Shown: in pieces, positions 1 through 12,600 of the stretch
How the letters are laid out: each line of letters starts with the position of its first letter
How positions within the stretch are numbered: the first letter of the stretch is position 1
Assembly (NCBI GenBank): GCA_963402885.1
Contig: OY727097.1
Span: forward strand, 4,960,001-5,024,000
DNA: 64,000 nucleotides
Source: Antedon bifida
Taxonomy: Eukaryota; Echinodermata; Crinoidea; Comatulida; Antedonidae
Reading direction: 5' to 3'
The notes under the pieces: model-generated
What the model saw: the letters and a program-made list of their open reading frames with translations, nothing else
Told to the model about the DNA's origin: nothing
The model's database searches: none
Program-made: the position numbers and the translations under genes

Positions 1-12
1 AAGTGAAGACAT
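1..12 (-). CDS. possible first codons of another otopetrin-like copy, cut by the window edge
   Basis: Read on the minus strand, the first twelve bases give ATG followed by Ser-Ser-Leu codons. This is the same start as the transposon-split copy beginning at 4315. The sequence to its right (about 13-270) matches the 5' flank found beside the otopetrin fragment at 11395-11650. This suggests that the array continues left of the window. The match is very short, so this is only a hint. Confidence 0.3.
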
Positions 13-270
13 TATGAGTTTTAGCTCTCAATCTACAACTGACACTGCAATTATTTCCTGTAGTTTGAAACTAGTACAGTATTGTACATTATTTGTATAA
101 AGGTATGAATACGATCCGTCCCAATACTATGTGTTTTAGTGTATACAGTGTAGGTATTCCCCGAAGAATGGGTATACTAAGGTTATTTCCCAATTTCATT
201 CATTATATCTTTCATTGATTGATTTAATGTTACGGTTGATTGAATTTTCGAGTTTTCGTTTCCAATCATT
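13..270 (-). other. duplicated 5' flank of an otopetrin array unit
   Basis: This stretch is nearly the same as about 11400-11650 and resembles 6895-7150, each lying beside an otopetrin-like fragment. It is upstream DNA carried along by the duplications of the array. No gene is seen in it. Confidence 0.6.
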
Positions 271-568
271 ACAGTAAGACCTTATCGTTTTTAGTTGACA
301 CATTTACTGGATGCAAGTCAATCTGTGGCCCTCCAGTTCCTGATATTAATCTGGTATTCCACTTACAGCGAGACTTTCCTTCCCAACACTATCCATCCAG
401 CTCAGAATATTCGAAGACATCGTAAAGATAAATGCATATTGGAGAAAAGTACAGTTTTTGAAGGAGGCGCCTATGAAACATATGAAAAACGCCATTTGAA
501 CGCAAGTGAAACATACTTGGAAACGGTTGTGCACTATATACACGCTCTGTCGATATTTATCTATAAAT
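271..568 (-). pseudogene. otopetrin-like gene fragment (TM3-TM5 region)
   Basis: Minus-strand translation gives the DKYRQSV-VHN-FQV segment, then a CFTCVQMAFF membrane span, the NCTFLQYAFIFTMSSN span and the DSVGKES motif. This is the middle of the N-terminal half of the intact neighbours (residues about 165-260 of the 599-aa copy). Both ends are missing. On the left it joins 5'-flank sequence, and on the right it runs into sequence that resembles the 3' flank of the copy at 14943. It is therefore a chimeric remnant made by unequal exchange and cannot encode a channel. Confidence 0.75.
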
Positions 569-599
569 TTTATTATAATCATTCTTATCTAGCATTGTT

Positions 600-1030
600 A
601 ACAACAGAAACTTAGGTCTACAGTGAGCATGGTAGCTAATCTTCAAGTGTCAGGACAGAATTGACCAATTAAAAACGTTATGCCTTTATATCAACATAAA
701 TATTTAGGCTACTGTACTTTTAACATTCAGTTTCAGTTTCCATCTACACTAGAATAAAAAGTTAATCAGATTTTAATTGATTTTATTAGAAATATTTCAA
801 CATTGACGAATTATATAGAATAGTATATGTTCATAAGTAATTTGAATGTTTAACAGGAAAATTAACGACGGATTCATGTTTGTACAATTGTCGCCTTCTC
901 CGAATTCACAAAGTTTAGAAGTTGCGTTCTAATTGGTCAGTTAAAATGCGTAAATATTTACAATGAGCTGAAAATATGAATATATTTAAGTTAAATACGT
1001 GTTATTCAATCAGTCTTACATGTAGGTTAG
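600..1030. other. 3' flank of otopetrin copy, duplicated near 14320-14940
   Basis: Several blocks (for example about 700-840) match about 14360-14480, which lies in the same place downstream of the intact copy at 14943. No gene is seen. The stretch shows that array duplications included 3' flanks. Confidence 0.5.
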
Positions 1031-4000
1031 TCAATTCTTCAAAGATGTACTGACTTGATACAGCAAATTTACTGAAGTGAATCGATAATATGCAGCAAGC
1101 GGATAGAATAATATGTTAACAATAGCCATAGTATCTCCAAACACAAAATAATTTGTATCCGAAAAAAACGTTTTAGAGTCCGGATTCACAACTATAGTAC
1201 TCAGCCAGATAGTGGCATTGGTTATCATTAAATAATTCAAAAAACGCCGAATGACTTTAAAGTCCTTATCGATACTCCTAGTTCGTCGAAGTTTTAGGAT
1301 GAATATCGTTTGCAGACTTGATTGTACAAAGTTTGCAACTGTCAATAAAATTAGACCGACTTGTCTTGCTATGCTTTGATTAATTTTATATTCATTGATT
1401 TCCACCTTTTCCGCTGTTAGATTTTGGAAATTTACTATCAATTTGCCAGTTGCAGATATACCATCACAGCAACTTAACACAAATACACCGATTAGGCAGA
1501 AGAGAAGAAGACTTTCGTTTCTGTTTAGACAGTTTCGGAATTGTCGATTGTTAAGGTACTTTTTGCAAAATATTATAGCAATTATCATTGAAGATTTGTA
1601 AATTAAAAGAGTAAATATCTGAATGGTACCAAATATTTCATATTGGATAAAGGTATACAATTCTGTCATACCTATAATAAAAACAGATGGTAGTAAAATA
1701 AATACTGCCAGTGCTATCCATTGACAGCAGTTATAGTTAGTATGCCTATTGCTTGATGTGCGTTCTTCTGGCATAGCGGTGCTAGTGTTTCTCCAGCGCC
1801 TTCTAACGTGATCTCTGTTGTCGTAATTGGTGGTTGTAGTTCCATATGTACTTCTTACCATCCTTGTGCGTGTGGGATGCAAACTCATCCAATAGTGCAG
1901 CAGAATACTCGCACCCACAATATTATACTCTTTCGAAAATGGTTGAAGACTGCTCAAGAATGTACGTAGAGGAGTTTGAATTTGATCGTAGCACAGTAAG
2001 ACCTTATCGTTCTTATTTGTCATATTTACTGCCTGTAAATCAATCAGTGGCCAATCCAGTTCCTGATATTCAGCCAGCATACCGCTTGCAGCATAACTTT
2101 CTTTTCCGACACTATCAACCCAGCTCACAATATTCGAAGACATCGTAAAGATAAATGCATATTGAAAAAAAGAGCAGTTCTTGAAAGAGGCGCCTTTAAA
2201 ATATCTGAAGAATGCTACTTGAACGCAAGTGAAAAACACATGCGAAAAATTGTGCATTATAAACACACCCTGTCGATATTTATCTATACCTCTAGTTAGT
2301 AAAGAAACACACATCCCAAAAAGTATAATATACGTCATTGATAGAATGATGTTCAAGGTACCAAAGACATAAACGCCGACAAGAGGTTCAGAGACGTTTT
2401 GAGACTCTATCTCTCTTGGAGGAAGATCTTCTAAAAGGAGTGGTTGACGTTCATAACTAGGTAGCGACTGTCTTAAAGGACATCTAATCAAGTCAAGTTC
2501 TTTCCATGATCTCTTCTTTCGCAGAATGTGCATCATTATTATTATGGAAATCGAATGGATAATGATAACAATCCAATCTAAAATGTCCCCGTGAATACTA
2601 TAGCGTCCGCTACTATACTGCCCCGTCATGAAAGAACGACTCAACTGCATAAACCAAAGTTTTGAGATAATCAACAAAACGTGTTATTGTTTTAGCCCTT
2701 CTTATGTGTAGATAATATTATTTTGATTTTCACACCTTTTAGTAGTACATATAAGTACTCTTTATTGTGTAGAAAGTTTTATTAAATTTACTGACTCTAA
2801 TTTTAGATATGTCAGTTTTACTGTTTTTTCATAACATTCTTGGTCAATCATACACAAGAAAATCCCGAAAGACTGACTCAACTGCATTTGTCATGAAAGA
2901 ATCAACTCAACTACAAAATGTATTTTCAAGAAAGTACTAATTTAACGTAAAAATATATAAAAAACATTTTATATTATTTAATAATTTGATAATAAGACTT
3001 TAGTTCATATAATACTTAGTTATATAGTGATTTTTTAAATGATTTATGTTCCTAGGCCAATTCTGTCTACGTCATATAAGGTACCCAAAGCCCATTGTCT
3101 GCCTGTGCGTTTTTTGGCTTGGTATAAGCTAAGCCTAAGACTAATTGGGGTTTTTGCTTATAAAGAATGAATTTATTTGTGATATTATTTCATTAGAGGA
3201 AAAGGAACAAGAAGATATGTTATTCAAAATAATGACACCTTTTAAGGCATGATATTTAATTCATTCATTTTTTAAATTATTTTTGTCTGGACACTACCGT
3301 CGTTATATTGCTAGCAATAAAATTTCCCACTTTTCTGTATATATTTAGTGTGTACATATATTTGTATCTAAAAATAAGTTTAAAATACAGTATTGTTTTT
3401 CATGTTTCTTGTATTTTTAATTTTTAGTTTTAAGTAATAATTTAAGAGGGAGAATATTGAATAATAGCATAATGGTGTTCACATACAGTAGTCTCTCCGG
3501 GGTATTTAATTCTGAATATTCGAAAAATATAATTAATACTCTAATAATAACTAAACAAGTTTAAGTAAGTATTGAATAAAATAAATATTGACAATTATTA
3601 GTAGGGCAGTACCAAATTATTTAATGTTTAAAACAACAACATTTGAGTACACAGCTTGCTGTGCAGTAAACACCATTGTTGTGCACTTGAATGGGTTTCC
3701 TATGACATAATAGGTGTTAATATGTCAATTGAGTGAGTCTTTCATGACATTTGCAGTTGAGTTAGTCTTTGATGACAATAGTAACACACACTTGCAATTG
3801 AGTGGTATTTTGAATTTTAAATTTCATATTTCTAGTAAAAATTTTGAATATCTGAATATACCACAAGGTGTATTATTCCCTAAATAGCCCAAAAAGCTAA
3901 AAAAGTGATTTTTGAAAAATGTGTCAGTTGAGTCGTTCTTTCATGACAGGGCAGTATAGTAAGCAAACAGCAAAGCAGTGTACAATGAAATTATGCAGAA

Positions 4001-4315
4001 AAACACAATTATTGACGATAAACGCCCATCTTGGACAAAACTGCTTGTTCTTTCGTCGCTCGATTTTTCTGTTTCATCCCCACAGGAAGATCCTATCACC
4101 ATATTTTGAGTTTCTTGATCTCTGTCCGCACCTGTTGCCATTTCATTTTCAAAACAAAACATGCCTTCTGGTTCTCGTTCCCCACTAGACCAGTCTCCTG
4201 TTGCTGGTTCATCCTCGGAAGACATATTATATTCTAGCTCATCTTCTTCCACACTATTCAGGTGTTCATTTGTGTTTCCATTTTCTGTTACCTTTCCATT
4301 CCCAAGTGAAGACAT
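1031..4315 (-). pseudogene. otopetrin-like gene split by a DNA transposon
   Basis: This single-exon gene of the otopetrin (OTOP) proton-channel family runs leftwards from ATG at 4315. Codons at 3959-4315 encode the acidic N-terminal tail and TM1 (VQDGRLSSIIVFFCIISLY). The reading frame then enters a 1,337-bp insertion (2618-3954) and stops. It resumes at 2617 with SSGRYSIHGDILDW (start of TM2) and runs without a stop to 1031, covering TM2-TM12 and ending with the family-typical AAYYRFTSV segment. Without the insertion and one copy of the 4-bp target repeat, the frame is continuous (648 codons with stop), so the insertion looks recent. The downstream part is open from an ATG at 2677 inside the element (548 codons), but this would lack TM1. 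It is most likely a null allele or a young pseudogene. Confidence 0.85.
2618..3954. mobile_element. non-autonomous DNA transposon with inverted terminal repeats
   Basis: The ends are inverted copies: CTGCCCCGTCATGAAAGAAC on the left and its near-perfect complement on the right (one mismatch in the first 20 bases; the match continues for about 30 bp). The element is flanked by TATA on both sides, while intact copies have a single TATA at this spot. The duplication is therefore 4 bp, or TA if the terminal TA belongs to the element as in Tc1/mariner. Related subterminal motifs (GTTGAGT near TCATGAC) recur around 2870-2920 and 3720-3810. No transposase frame is present in its 1.3 kb, so it must have been moved in trans. 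The superfamily is uncertain. Confidence 0.85.
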
Positions 4316-4631
4316 TTTCTTAGCTCTTTTTCTACACCGATATACAGCTATACCAGTTAGCAGTCGTCGTCTGTTTTTAAATATCAAGTACACTCATACA
4401 TATTTGTATAAAGGTATAAGTACAATCCGGTTCGCTATTATGCATGTCACGTATACTAAGCTTATTTCCCTATTTTATTTTTAGGTCCTTTATTGATTGT
4501 TTGAATGTTAAAGTTGATTGAATTGTATTTCCTTCATGGTTCGTGTGACAAAGCCTAAAAACGTATTTTTATTTTTTATTCTTGAACTTCCGCCATTTCT
4601 TTTTCAGAAGAAGAATTTAGTCTAGCTCATT

Positions 4632-5165
4632 TCAAGCGGGATCTTCTAAAAGGAGTGGTTGACGTTCATCACTAGGTAGCTGTCTTATAGGACATCTAAT
4701 GAGGTCAAGCTCTTGCCATGATCTTCTCTTTCGCAGAATGTACATCATTATTATCATTGAAATCGAATGGATAATGATAACAATCCAATCCAAAATGTCC
4801 CCATGAATACTATAGCGTCCGCTACTATAGTAAGCAAACAGCAAAGCAATGTAAAATGAAATTAAGCAGAAAAACACCAATATTGACGACATACGGCCAT
4901 CCTCGACGAAACTGCTTGTATCACAAGTTGTTCTTTGATCTCCTGATTTTTCCGTTCTATCCTCAAACGAAGGTTCTTGATTTATTTCTGAAATTTCCTC
5001 GTCATATGAACAAATATTATCTTCTAGCTGTTTTTGTACATACAGATCATTGTTGTATGTTGCTGTACTGTCCAAAGACCTATTATATTGTAGCCTTTCT
5101 TCTACATCAGGCAGGTATTCAATGTTTCCATTTTCTGTTGACTTTCCATTCCTAAACGAAGACAT
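4632..5165 (-). pseudogene. otopetrin-like N-terminal fragment (TM1-TM2)
   Basis: An open frame of 177 codons starts at ATG 5165 (MSSFRNGKSTENGN). It covers the acidic cytoplasmic tail, TM1 (about residues 100-122) and TM2 (about 127-152), then the LRKRRSWQELD linker, and stops after RQPLLLED. All later membrane segments are absent. Its first part is almost identical to the copy starting at 9678. Its last 100 or so bases instead match the copy at 12219-14099 (for example the IRCPIRQL stretch). Left of the stop comes the 5' flank of the gene starting at 4315. It is a truncated, mosaic remnant. Confidence 0.8.
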
Positions 5166-6289
5166 TTTCCTAGATCGATAAATTCACACCATACAACGCT
5201 ACCAGCGTACGACTATATCGTGTCGTTGAAAACTTGTACAATTACATAATAATCCGGCTGGCTATTATGTATTTTATTAAAAGGCAGGTTATTTCCCTAT
5301 TTTATTTTTAGGTTTTTCAATCATTGAATGTTATGGTTGATTTTCGCCTTCTCATCATCAGTATTTCATCCATGGTTACAATTAATGCTCTTTTGATAAG
5401 CCCTAAAAAGTTGTTTATTTTATTTTATTTGACGCCAATATATATATATATATATAAATTTACGTAAGGGAAAATTTCGGTAAATCGCGCGTTCCTTCTA
5501 GAATGTTTACTCGATGGTATATAAAGTTGGTTCGTACTTCGGTACTGATTTTAACCACCTGATGTAACCCTGTTTACTAATTAAATTGATGTAGATAATT
5601 AGTTATTGACAATTAAAACGAATTTAGGATCAACGATATGCCCCAAATAGGGGTATATTCCGATCGTGGTATACACTGTCTAATGGATGTCCATCTTGAA
5701 AAATACCCGCACACAATATGCCAGGATGCTTCGCATTTACCTATCTCCTTCTACGATAATTTATTTTAATAGCTGAAAACCGGTTGAACAACTCGAGTAC
5801 GTACAGCATCATAATGTTGAAGACATTTTTGATAGATTTAATATACGTTTATACAAATATATTGATTTGCGATGAATGGAATATTCCAATCTATCAGTCT
5901 CCTAGTACAGTATAATTATTTGGTTTAACACAAGTAGGTAAATTTATGGGCCCTTGGGGGATAAACTTAAACCTTTTTTAGTCGCCATTTGACAAATTTC
6001 TTACTGTGAGTGTGGGTACTGTTAGATATAATAAACACATAATATACAAATAAACTTTATTACTGACAGTTGCTTCTCAACGTTTGTATTAATTAATAAT
6101 TACACAAAATTTAAACGTCGTAGAGGTGTATCGTTACATGTACTATTTCAATCGACTATGACAGTAACAGTTTTAACAAAGTATTAAATCGCAAATGTTT
6201 TACTGTATTTAGTGGTATATTATTTATAGGCCTATAAAACATGAAAACCAATTTTAGTTACTGAATGGATTATAATTAAATTTAAAAAT
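5166..6289. other. duplicated intergenic spacer
   Basis: Duplicate of 9679-10789. It contains a short TA dinucleotide run near 5440-5457 that is longer than in the partner copy (about 9951-9963). No gene is seen. Confidence 0.6.
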
Positions 6290-6900
6290 TGTTCCTCTTT
6301 GTCAGAAGAAGTGATTCGCTTCTTTTTAAAGATTTACACAATCGTTGTTGAGTTTGATTAAAGTTCTTATTGGCAAATACTATAGCAATAATCATGGTAT
6401 AGATTTGTAAATCAACGGCGCAAATACTATAGTACCAAATGTATCATATTGGATAAAGGTATACAATTCTGTCATACCTATAATAAAAACAGATGGTAGT
6501 AAGATAAATACTGCAAGTTATAGTTAGTATTGTTTGTTGTGCGTTGGCTTATTCTGTCGTGTGGAAAGCGGTCATTTTGTGTGGTGTTCTGCAGTGCTTT
6601 CTAACAGGATTTTTGTAAAATTGTTGGCTGTAGGTCTGTACGTACTTCCTACCATCCGTGTGGCTGTATTTCTGTCTTTGGGATGCAAACTCATCCAATA
6701 GTGCAGCAGAATACTTGCACCCACAATATTATACTCTTTTGAAAATTGTTGAAGACTGCTCAAGAATGTACGTAGAGTAGTTTGGATTTTATCGTTGCAC
6801 CATAGGCTTATTAAATTATTGGTGTTATTTGACATATTCACTGGCAGACAATCTATTTCTTAGTATTGTTGCCTTTCCATTTCCAAGTGAAGACACTATT
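6290..6900 (-). pseudogene. otopetrin-like internal fragment
   Basis: Minus-strand sequence resembles the middle of the intact genes: a VNMSNN-TNNLISLWCND loop, QTTLRTFLSSLQQFSKEYNIVGASILLHYW (TM6 region), a degraded Arg-rich linker, then remains of TM7-TM9 (gene order runs right to left). A few bases that match the family start (CAAGTGAAGAC at about 6880-6895, with the ATG changed) join directly to the loop, so TM1-TM5 are deleted. Several frameshifts and stops follow. This is a pseudogene remnant and is duplicated at 10790-11400. Confidence 0.75.
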
Positions 6901-7722
6901 ATTCTTAGCTCTCAATCTACACCATACAACTAACACTGCAATTATTTCCTGTAGTTTGAAACTAGTACAGTACAGTATTGTACATTAAATACAATCTGGC
7001 CCAATACTATGTGTTTTTAATGTATAGAGTGTAGGTATGCCCCGGAGAATGGGTATTCTAAGGTTATTTCCCAAATTCTTCATTAGATCTATCATTTATT
7101 GATTGAATTTTAATGCTGATTGAAATTTCGTAGTTTTCGTTTCCAATCATACAATAGGCTTACAGTTATTTTGTTTACTCTTACAAGTTGAAAAACCTAA
7201 TAAGATATCTACTTTAAATAGCATTAGTGTTAAAAGATCATTCTATTCTACTGCTGTATAAACAAATAACTATTTACACAAGGCATGAACAATGAATGTT
7301 CAAAAACAACGTATAACAATGTAGGCTACGTGCCTTTAGTCTAGATTTAATGCTGGTGTGTCTATATGGTTAACATGCTATACGTCTTGTACCATTCGGA
7401 GTAAAAATGCAATTGTAGCATAAAAAATAAATATAAACACATGAATTATAATATATACAATATAAACAAGGCCATTACATGGCTGCAGTCGCGTGCTCAA
7501 GTTAGTGTTTACCGACCGACCGACCAACTGACCGACATAGTGAGCTGTAGTTTTGTTTTAGAAAGGCTCCTTAGTGATTGTTCGTTCTTGCCAGAATTAA
7601 GAAAATATAATCAAGAACTGCTATTTATAATTACAATGAGAATATTGATATTAATTGTTAAAAATAAACGAATTTAAACTAAATAGTGATTATTTAATTG
7701 ATAAGTCTTACATGTATGTTAG
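6901..7722. other. duplicated intergenic spacer
   Basis: Partner of about 11401-12218. An open frame on the plus strand (7441-7677) is shared by both copies, but it has no recognisable domain and sits in low-complexity AT-rich DNA, so it is not called as a gene. Confidence 0.5.
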
Positions 7723-9678
7723 TCAATTCTCCAAAGATTTACTGGCTTGGTACAGCAAATCTACCGAAGTGAATCGATAATAGGCGGCAAGAGGGCGGAA
7801 AGTGATGTAAACGATATCCATAGTTTTTCCGAACATAAAATAATTTGTATCGAAATAGCATGTTTTAGAGTCAGGAGACACAACTATATTACTCAACCAC
7901 AGAGTGGCATTAACTATCATTAAATACTTTAAACAATGACGAATGATAACTTTAGCGTCATTATCGATACTCCTAATTCATCGAATTTTTAGGATGAGCA
8001 TTGTTTGCAGACTTGTTTGTACTAAGCTAATAACTGCCAGTAAAATGAGACCGAACTGTCTTGCTATGCTTTGATTAATTTGAAATTCATTGATTTCCAC
8101 CTTCTCCGCCGATAGATTTTGAAAATCTGCTATCAATTTGCCAGCTGCAGAAACACCGCCACAGCAACTCAACACATATACACCGATTAGGCAGAAGAGA
8201 AGAAGTGATTCGCTTCTGCTTAAGGACTTAGGACTAGACAATTGTTGAGTTTTGTTAAGGCACATTTTGGCCAGTACTACAGCAATAATCATTGTAGATT
8301 TGTAAATTAAAAGAGTAAATACTTGTATGGTACCAAATATATCATATTGGATAAAGGTATACAATTCTGTCATACCTATAATAAATACAGATGGTAGTAA
8401 GATAAATACTGCCAATGCTATCCTTTGACAACAGTTATAGTTAGTATTGCTTGCTGTGCGTTCTTCTGCCATAGCGGTGCTCGTGCGTTGTGTCCTGCAG
8501 CGCCTTCCAACGTGATTTCTCTTTTCGTAGTTGGTGGTTGTAGTTCCGTACGTACTTCCTACCATCCTTGTGCGTGTGGCTTTACTGTCTCTGGGATGCA
8601 AACTCATCCAATAGTGCAGCAGAATACTCGCACCCACAATATTATACTCTTTCGAAAATGGTTGAAGACTGCTCAAGAATGTACGTAGAGGAGTTTGAAT
8701 GTTATCGTCGCACAGTAAGACCTTATCGTTCTTATTTGACATATTATTTGCTAGCTCTAAATCAATCTGTGGCCAATCCAGTTCCTGATATTCCGCTGGT
8801 ATTCCACTTACAGCATAACTTTCTTTTCCGACACTATCTATCCAGCTGATAATATTCGAAGACATCGTAAAGATGAATGCATATTGGAGAAAAGTACAGT
8901 TTTTGAAGGAGGCGCCTTTGAAACATCTGAAGAACGCCATTTGAACGCAAGTGAAAAACACTTGGAAAAACGTGTGCATTATAAACACACTCTGTCGATA
9001 TCTATCTATACCTCTAGATAGTAAAGGGACACACATTCCAGTAAGTACAATATGCGTCACTGATAGAATGATGCTCAAGGTACCAAAGACATAAACGCTG
9101 ACAAGAGGTTCAGAGACGTTTTCGGACTTAATCTCCTCTGGTGGCGGACAATCTTCTAAGAGGAGATGTTGACGTTCATCACTAGGTAGCGACTGTCTTT
9201 GAGGATATCTAATAAAGACAAGCTCTTGCCATGATCTTCTCTTTCGCAGAATGTACATCATTATTATTATTGAAATCGAATGGATAATGATAACAATCCA
9301 ATCCAAAATGTCCCCATGAATACTATAGCGTCCGCTACTATAGTAAGCAAACAGCAAAGCAATGTAAAATGAAATTAAGCAGAAAAACACCAATATTGAC
9401 GACAAACGGCCATCCTCGACGAAACTGCTTGTATCACAAGTTGTTCTTTGATCTCCTGATTTTTCCGTTCTATCCTCAAACGAAGGTTCTTGATTTATTT
9501 TTGAAATTTCCTCGTCAGATGAACAAATATTATCTTCTAGCTGTTTTTGTACATACAGATCATTGTTGTATGTTGCTGTACTGTCCAAAGACCTATTATA
9601 TTGTAGCTTTTCTTCTACATCAGGCAGGTATTCAATGTTTCCATTTTCTGTTGACTTTCCATTCCTAAACGAAGACAT
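7723..9678 (-). pseudogene. otopetrin-like gene with one nonsense codon
   Basis: This single-exon otopetrin family gene starts at ATG 9678 (MSSFRNGKSTENGN). It is open for 566 codons through TM1-TM10 and stops at 7978-7980 right after LILKIR. The same frame then continues to a normal end at 7723 (SKSLEN), encoding TM11 and TM12. In the near-identical copy at 12219-14099 the corresponding codon is CGA (Arg); here it is TGA. One base change thus removes the last two membrane spans, including the NATLWLS and AAYYRF segments that are among the most conserved of the family. The full frame would be 651 residues. It is either a fresh pseudogene or a segregating null allele; a functional truncated channel seems unlikely. 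Confidence 0.9.
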
Positions 9679-12600
9679 TTTCCTAGATCGATAAATTCAC
9701 ACCATACAACGCTACCAGCGTACGACTATATCGTGTCGTTGAAAACTTGTACAATTACATAATAATCCGGCTGGCTATTATGTATTTTATTAAAAGGCAG
9801 GTTATTTCCCTATTTTATTTTTAGGTTTTTCAATCATTGAATGTTATGGTTGATTTTCGCCTTCTCATCATCAGTATTTCATCCATGGTTACAATTAATG
9901 CTCTTTTGATAAGCCCTAAAAAGTTGTTTATTTTATTTTATTTGACGCCAATATATATATATATAAATTTACGTAAGGGAAAATTTCGGTAAATCGCGCG
10001 TTCCTTCTAGAATGTTTACTCGATGGTATATAAAGTTGGTTCGTACTTCGGTACTGATTTTAACCACCTGATGTAACCCTGTTTACTAATTAAATTGATG
10101 TAGATAATTAGTTATTGACAATTAAAACGAATTTAGGATCAACGATATGCCCCAAATAGGGGTATATTCCGATCGTGGTATACACTGTCTAATGGATGTC
10201 CATCTTGAAAAATACCCGCACACAATATGCCAGGATGCTTCGCATTTACCTATCTCCTTCTACGATAATTTATTTTAATAGCTGAAAACCGGTTGAACAA
10301 CTCGAGTACGTACAGCATCATAATGTTGAAGACATTTTTGATAGATTTAATATACGTTTATACAAATATATTGATTTGCGATGAATGGAATATTCCAATC
10401 TATCAGTCTCCTAGTACAGTATAATTATTTGGTTTAACAAGTAGGTAAATTTATGGGCCCTTGTGGGATAAACTTAAACCTTTTTTAGTCGCCATTTGAC
10501 AAATTACTTACTGTGAGTGTGGGTACTGTTAGATATAATAAACACATAATATACAAATAAACTTTATTACTGACAGTTGCTTCTCAACGTTTGTATTAAT
10601 TAATAATTACACAAAATTTAAACGTCGTAGAGGTGTATCGTTACATGTACTATTTCAATCGACTATGACAGTAACAGTTTTAACAAAGTATTAAATCGCA
10701 AATGTTTTACTGTATTTAGTGGTATATTATTTATAGGCCTATAAAACATGAAAACCAATTTTAGTTACTGAATGGATTATAATTAAATTTAAAAATTGTT
10801 CCTCTTTGTCAGAAGAAGTGATTCGCTTCTTTTTCAAGATTTACACAATCGTTGTTGAGTTTGATTAAAGTTCTTATTGGCAAATACTATAGCAATAATC
10901 ATGGTATAGATTTGTAAATCAACAGCGCAAATACTATAATACCAAATGTATCATATTGGATAAAGGTATACAATTCTGTCATACCTATAATAAAAACAGA
11001 TGGTAGTAAGATAAATACTGCAAGTTATAGTTAGTATTGTTTGTTGTGCGTTGGCTTATTCTGTCGTGTGGAAAGCGGTCATTTTGTGTGGGTGTTCTGC
11101 AGCGCTTTCTAACAGGATTTTTGTAAAATTGTTGGCTGTAGGTCTGTACGTACTTCCTACCATCCTTGTGCGTGTGGCTGTATTTCTGTCTTTGGGATGC
11201 AAACTCATCCAATAGTGCAGCAGAATACTTGCACCCACAATATTATACTCTTTTGAAAATTGTTGAAGATTGCTCAAGATTGTACGTAGAGGAGTTTGAT
11301 CGTTACACCATAGGCTTATTACATTATTGGTGTTATTTGACATATTTACTGGCAGACAATCTATTTCTTGGTATTGTTGCTTTTCCATTTCCAAGTGAAG
11401 ACATTATTATTCTTAGCTCTCAATTACACCATACAACTCACACTGCAATTATTTCCTGTAGTTTGAAACTAGTACAGTATTGTACATTATTTGTATAAGG
11501 GTATGAATACGATCCGTCCCAATACTATGTGTTTTAGTGTATACAGTGTAGGTATTTCCCGAAGAATGGGTATACTAAGGTTATTTCCCAATTTTATCAT
11601 TAGATCCTTCATTGATTGATTGATCGATTGATTGAATTTTCGTTTCCAAACATACAATAGTATTACAGTTATTTTGTTTAATCTAAAAAGTTGAAAAACA
11701 TAATAAGACGTCTACTTTAAATAGCATAGTGTTTAAAGATCATTCTATTGTACTGCTGTATAAACAAAAACTATTTCTATAAGGCATGAACAATGAATGT
11801 TCAAAAACAACGTATAACAATGTAGCCTACGTGCCTTTAGATATAATGCTGGTGTGTCTATATGGTTAACATGCTATACGTCTTGTACCATTCGGAGTAA
11901 AAATGCAATTGTAGCATAAAAAATAAATATAAACACATGAATTATAATATATACAATATAAACAAGGCCATTACATGGCTGCAGTCGCGTGCTCAAGTTA
12001 GTGTTTACCGACCGACCGACCAACTGACCGACATAGTGAGCTGTAGTTTTGTTTTAGAAAGGCTCCTTAGTGATTGTTCGTTCTTGCCAGAATTAAGAAA
12101 ATATAATCAAGAACTGCTATTTATAATTACAATGAGAATATTGATATTAATTGTTAAAAATAAACGAATTTAAACTAAATAGTGATTATTTAATTGATAA
12201 GTCTTACATGTATGTTAGTCAATTCTCCAAAGATTTACTGGCTTGGTACAGCAAATCTACCGAAGTGAATCGATAATAGGCGGCAAGAGGGCGGAAAGTG
12301 ATGTAAACGATATCCATAGTTTTTCCGAACATAAAATAATTTGTATCGAAATAGCATGTTTTAGAGTCAGGAGACACAACTATATTACTCAACCACAGAG
12401 TGGCATTAACTATCATTAAATACTTTAAACAACGACGAATGATAACTTTAGCGTCATTATCGATACTCCTAATTCGTCGAATTTTTAGGATGAGCATTGT
12501 TTGCAGACTTGTTTGTACTAAGCTAATAACTGCCAGTAAAATGAGACCGAACTGTCTTGCTATGCTTTGATTAATTTGAAATTCATTGATTTCCACCTTC

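Larger units (their letters stand above)
4740..8500. repeat. segmental duplication, unit 1 (partner 9253-13000)
   Basis: This block is near-identical to about 9253-13000. The offset is 4,513 bp at 5161/9674 and 4,496 bp at 7441/11937, so only small indels separate them. Unit 1 carries an otopetrin N-terminal remnant, intergenic DNA, an internal otopetrin fragment, more intergenic DNA and the C-terminal half of the next gene. Similarity drops at the outer edges, where the sequence of other family members takes over, which suggests exchange within genes. The edge positions are approximate. Confidence 0.85.

Noticed and set aside
2618..3954. The insertion in the split otopetrin gene read as an intron
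   Set aside because: Ends are inverted repeats with a target duplication, not GT-AG borders, and all other copies are intronless at this site.
5430..5460. TA dinucleotide run considered as a promoter TATA element
   Set aside because: It is a short microsatellite of different length in the duplicated partner, with no gene start nearby.
7441..7677. 78-codon plus-strand frame, present also at 11937-12173
   Set aside because: It is kept in both only because the block was recently duplicated. No domain, no splice context and AT-rich composition.
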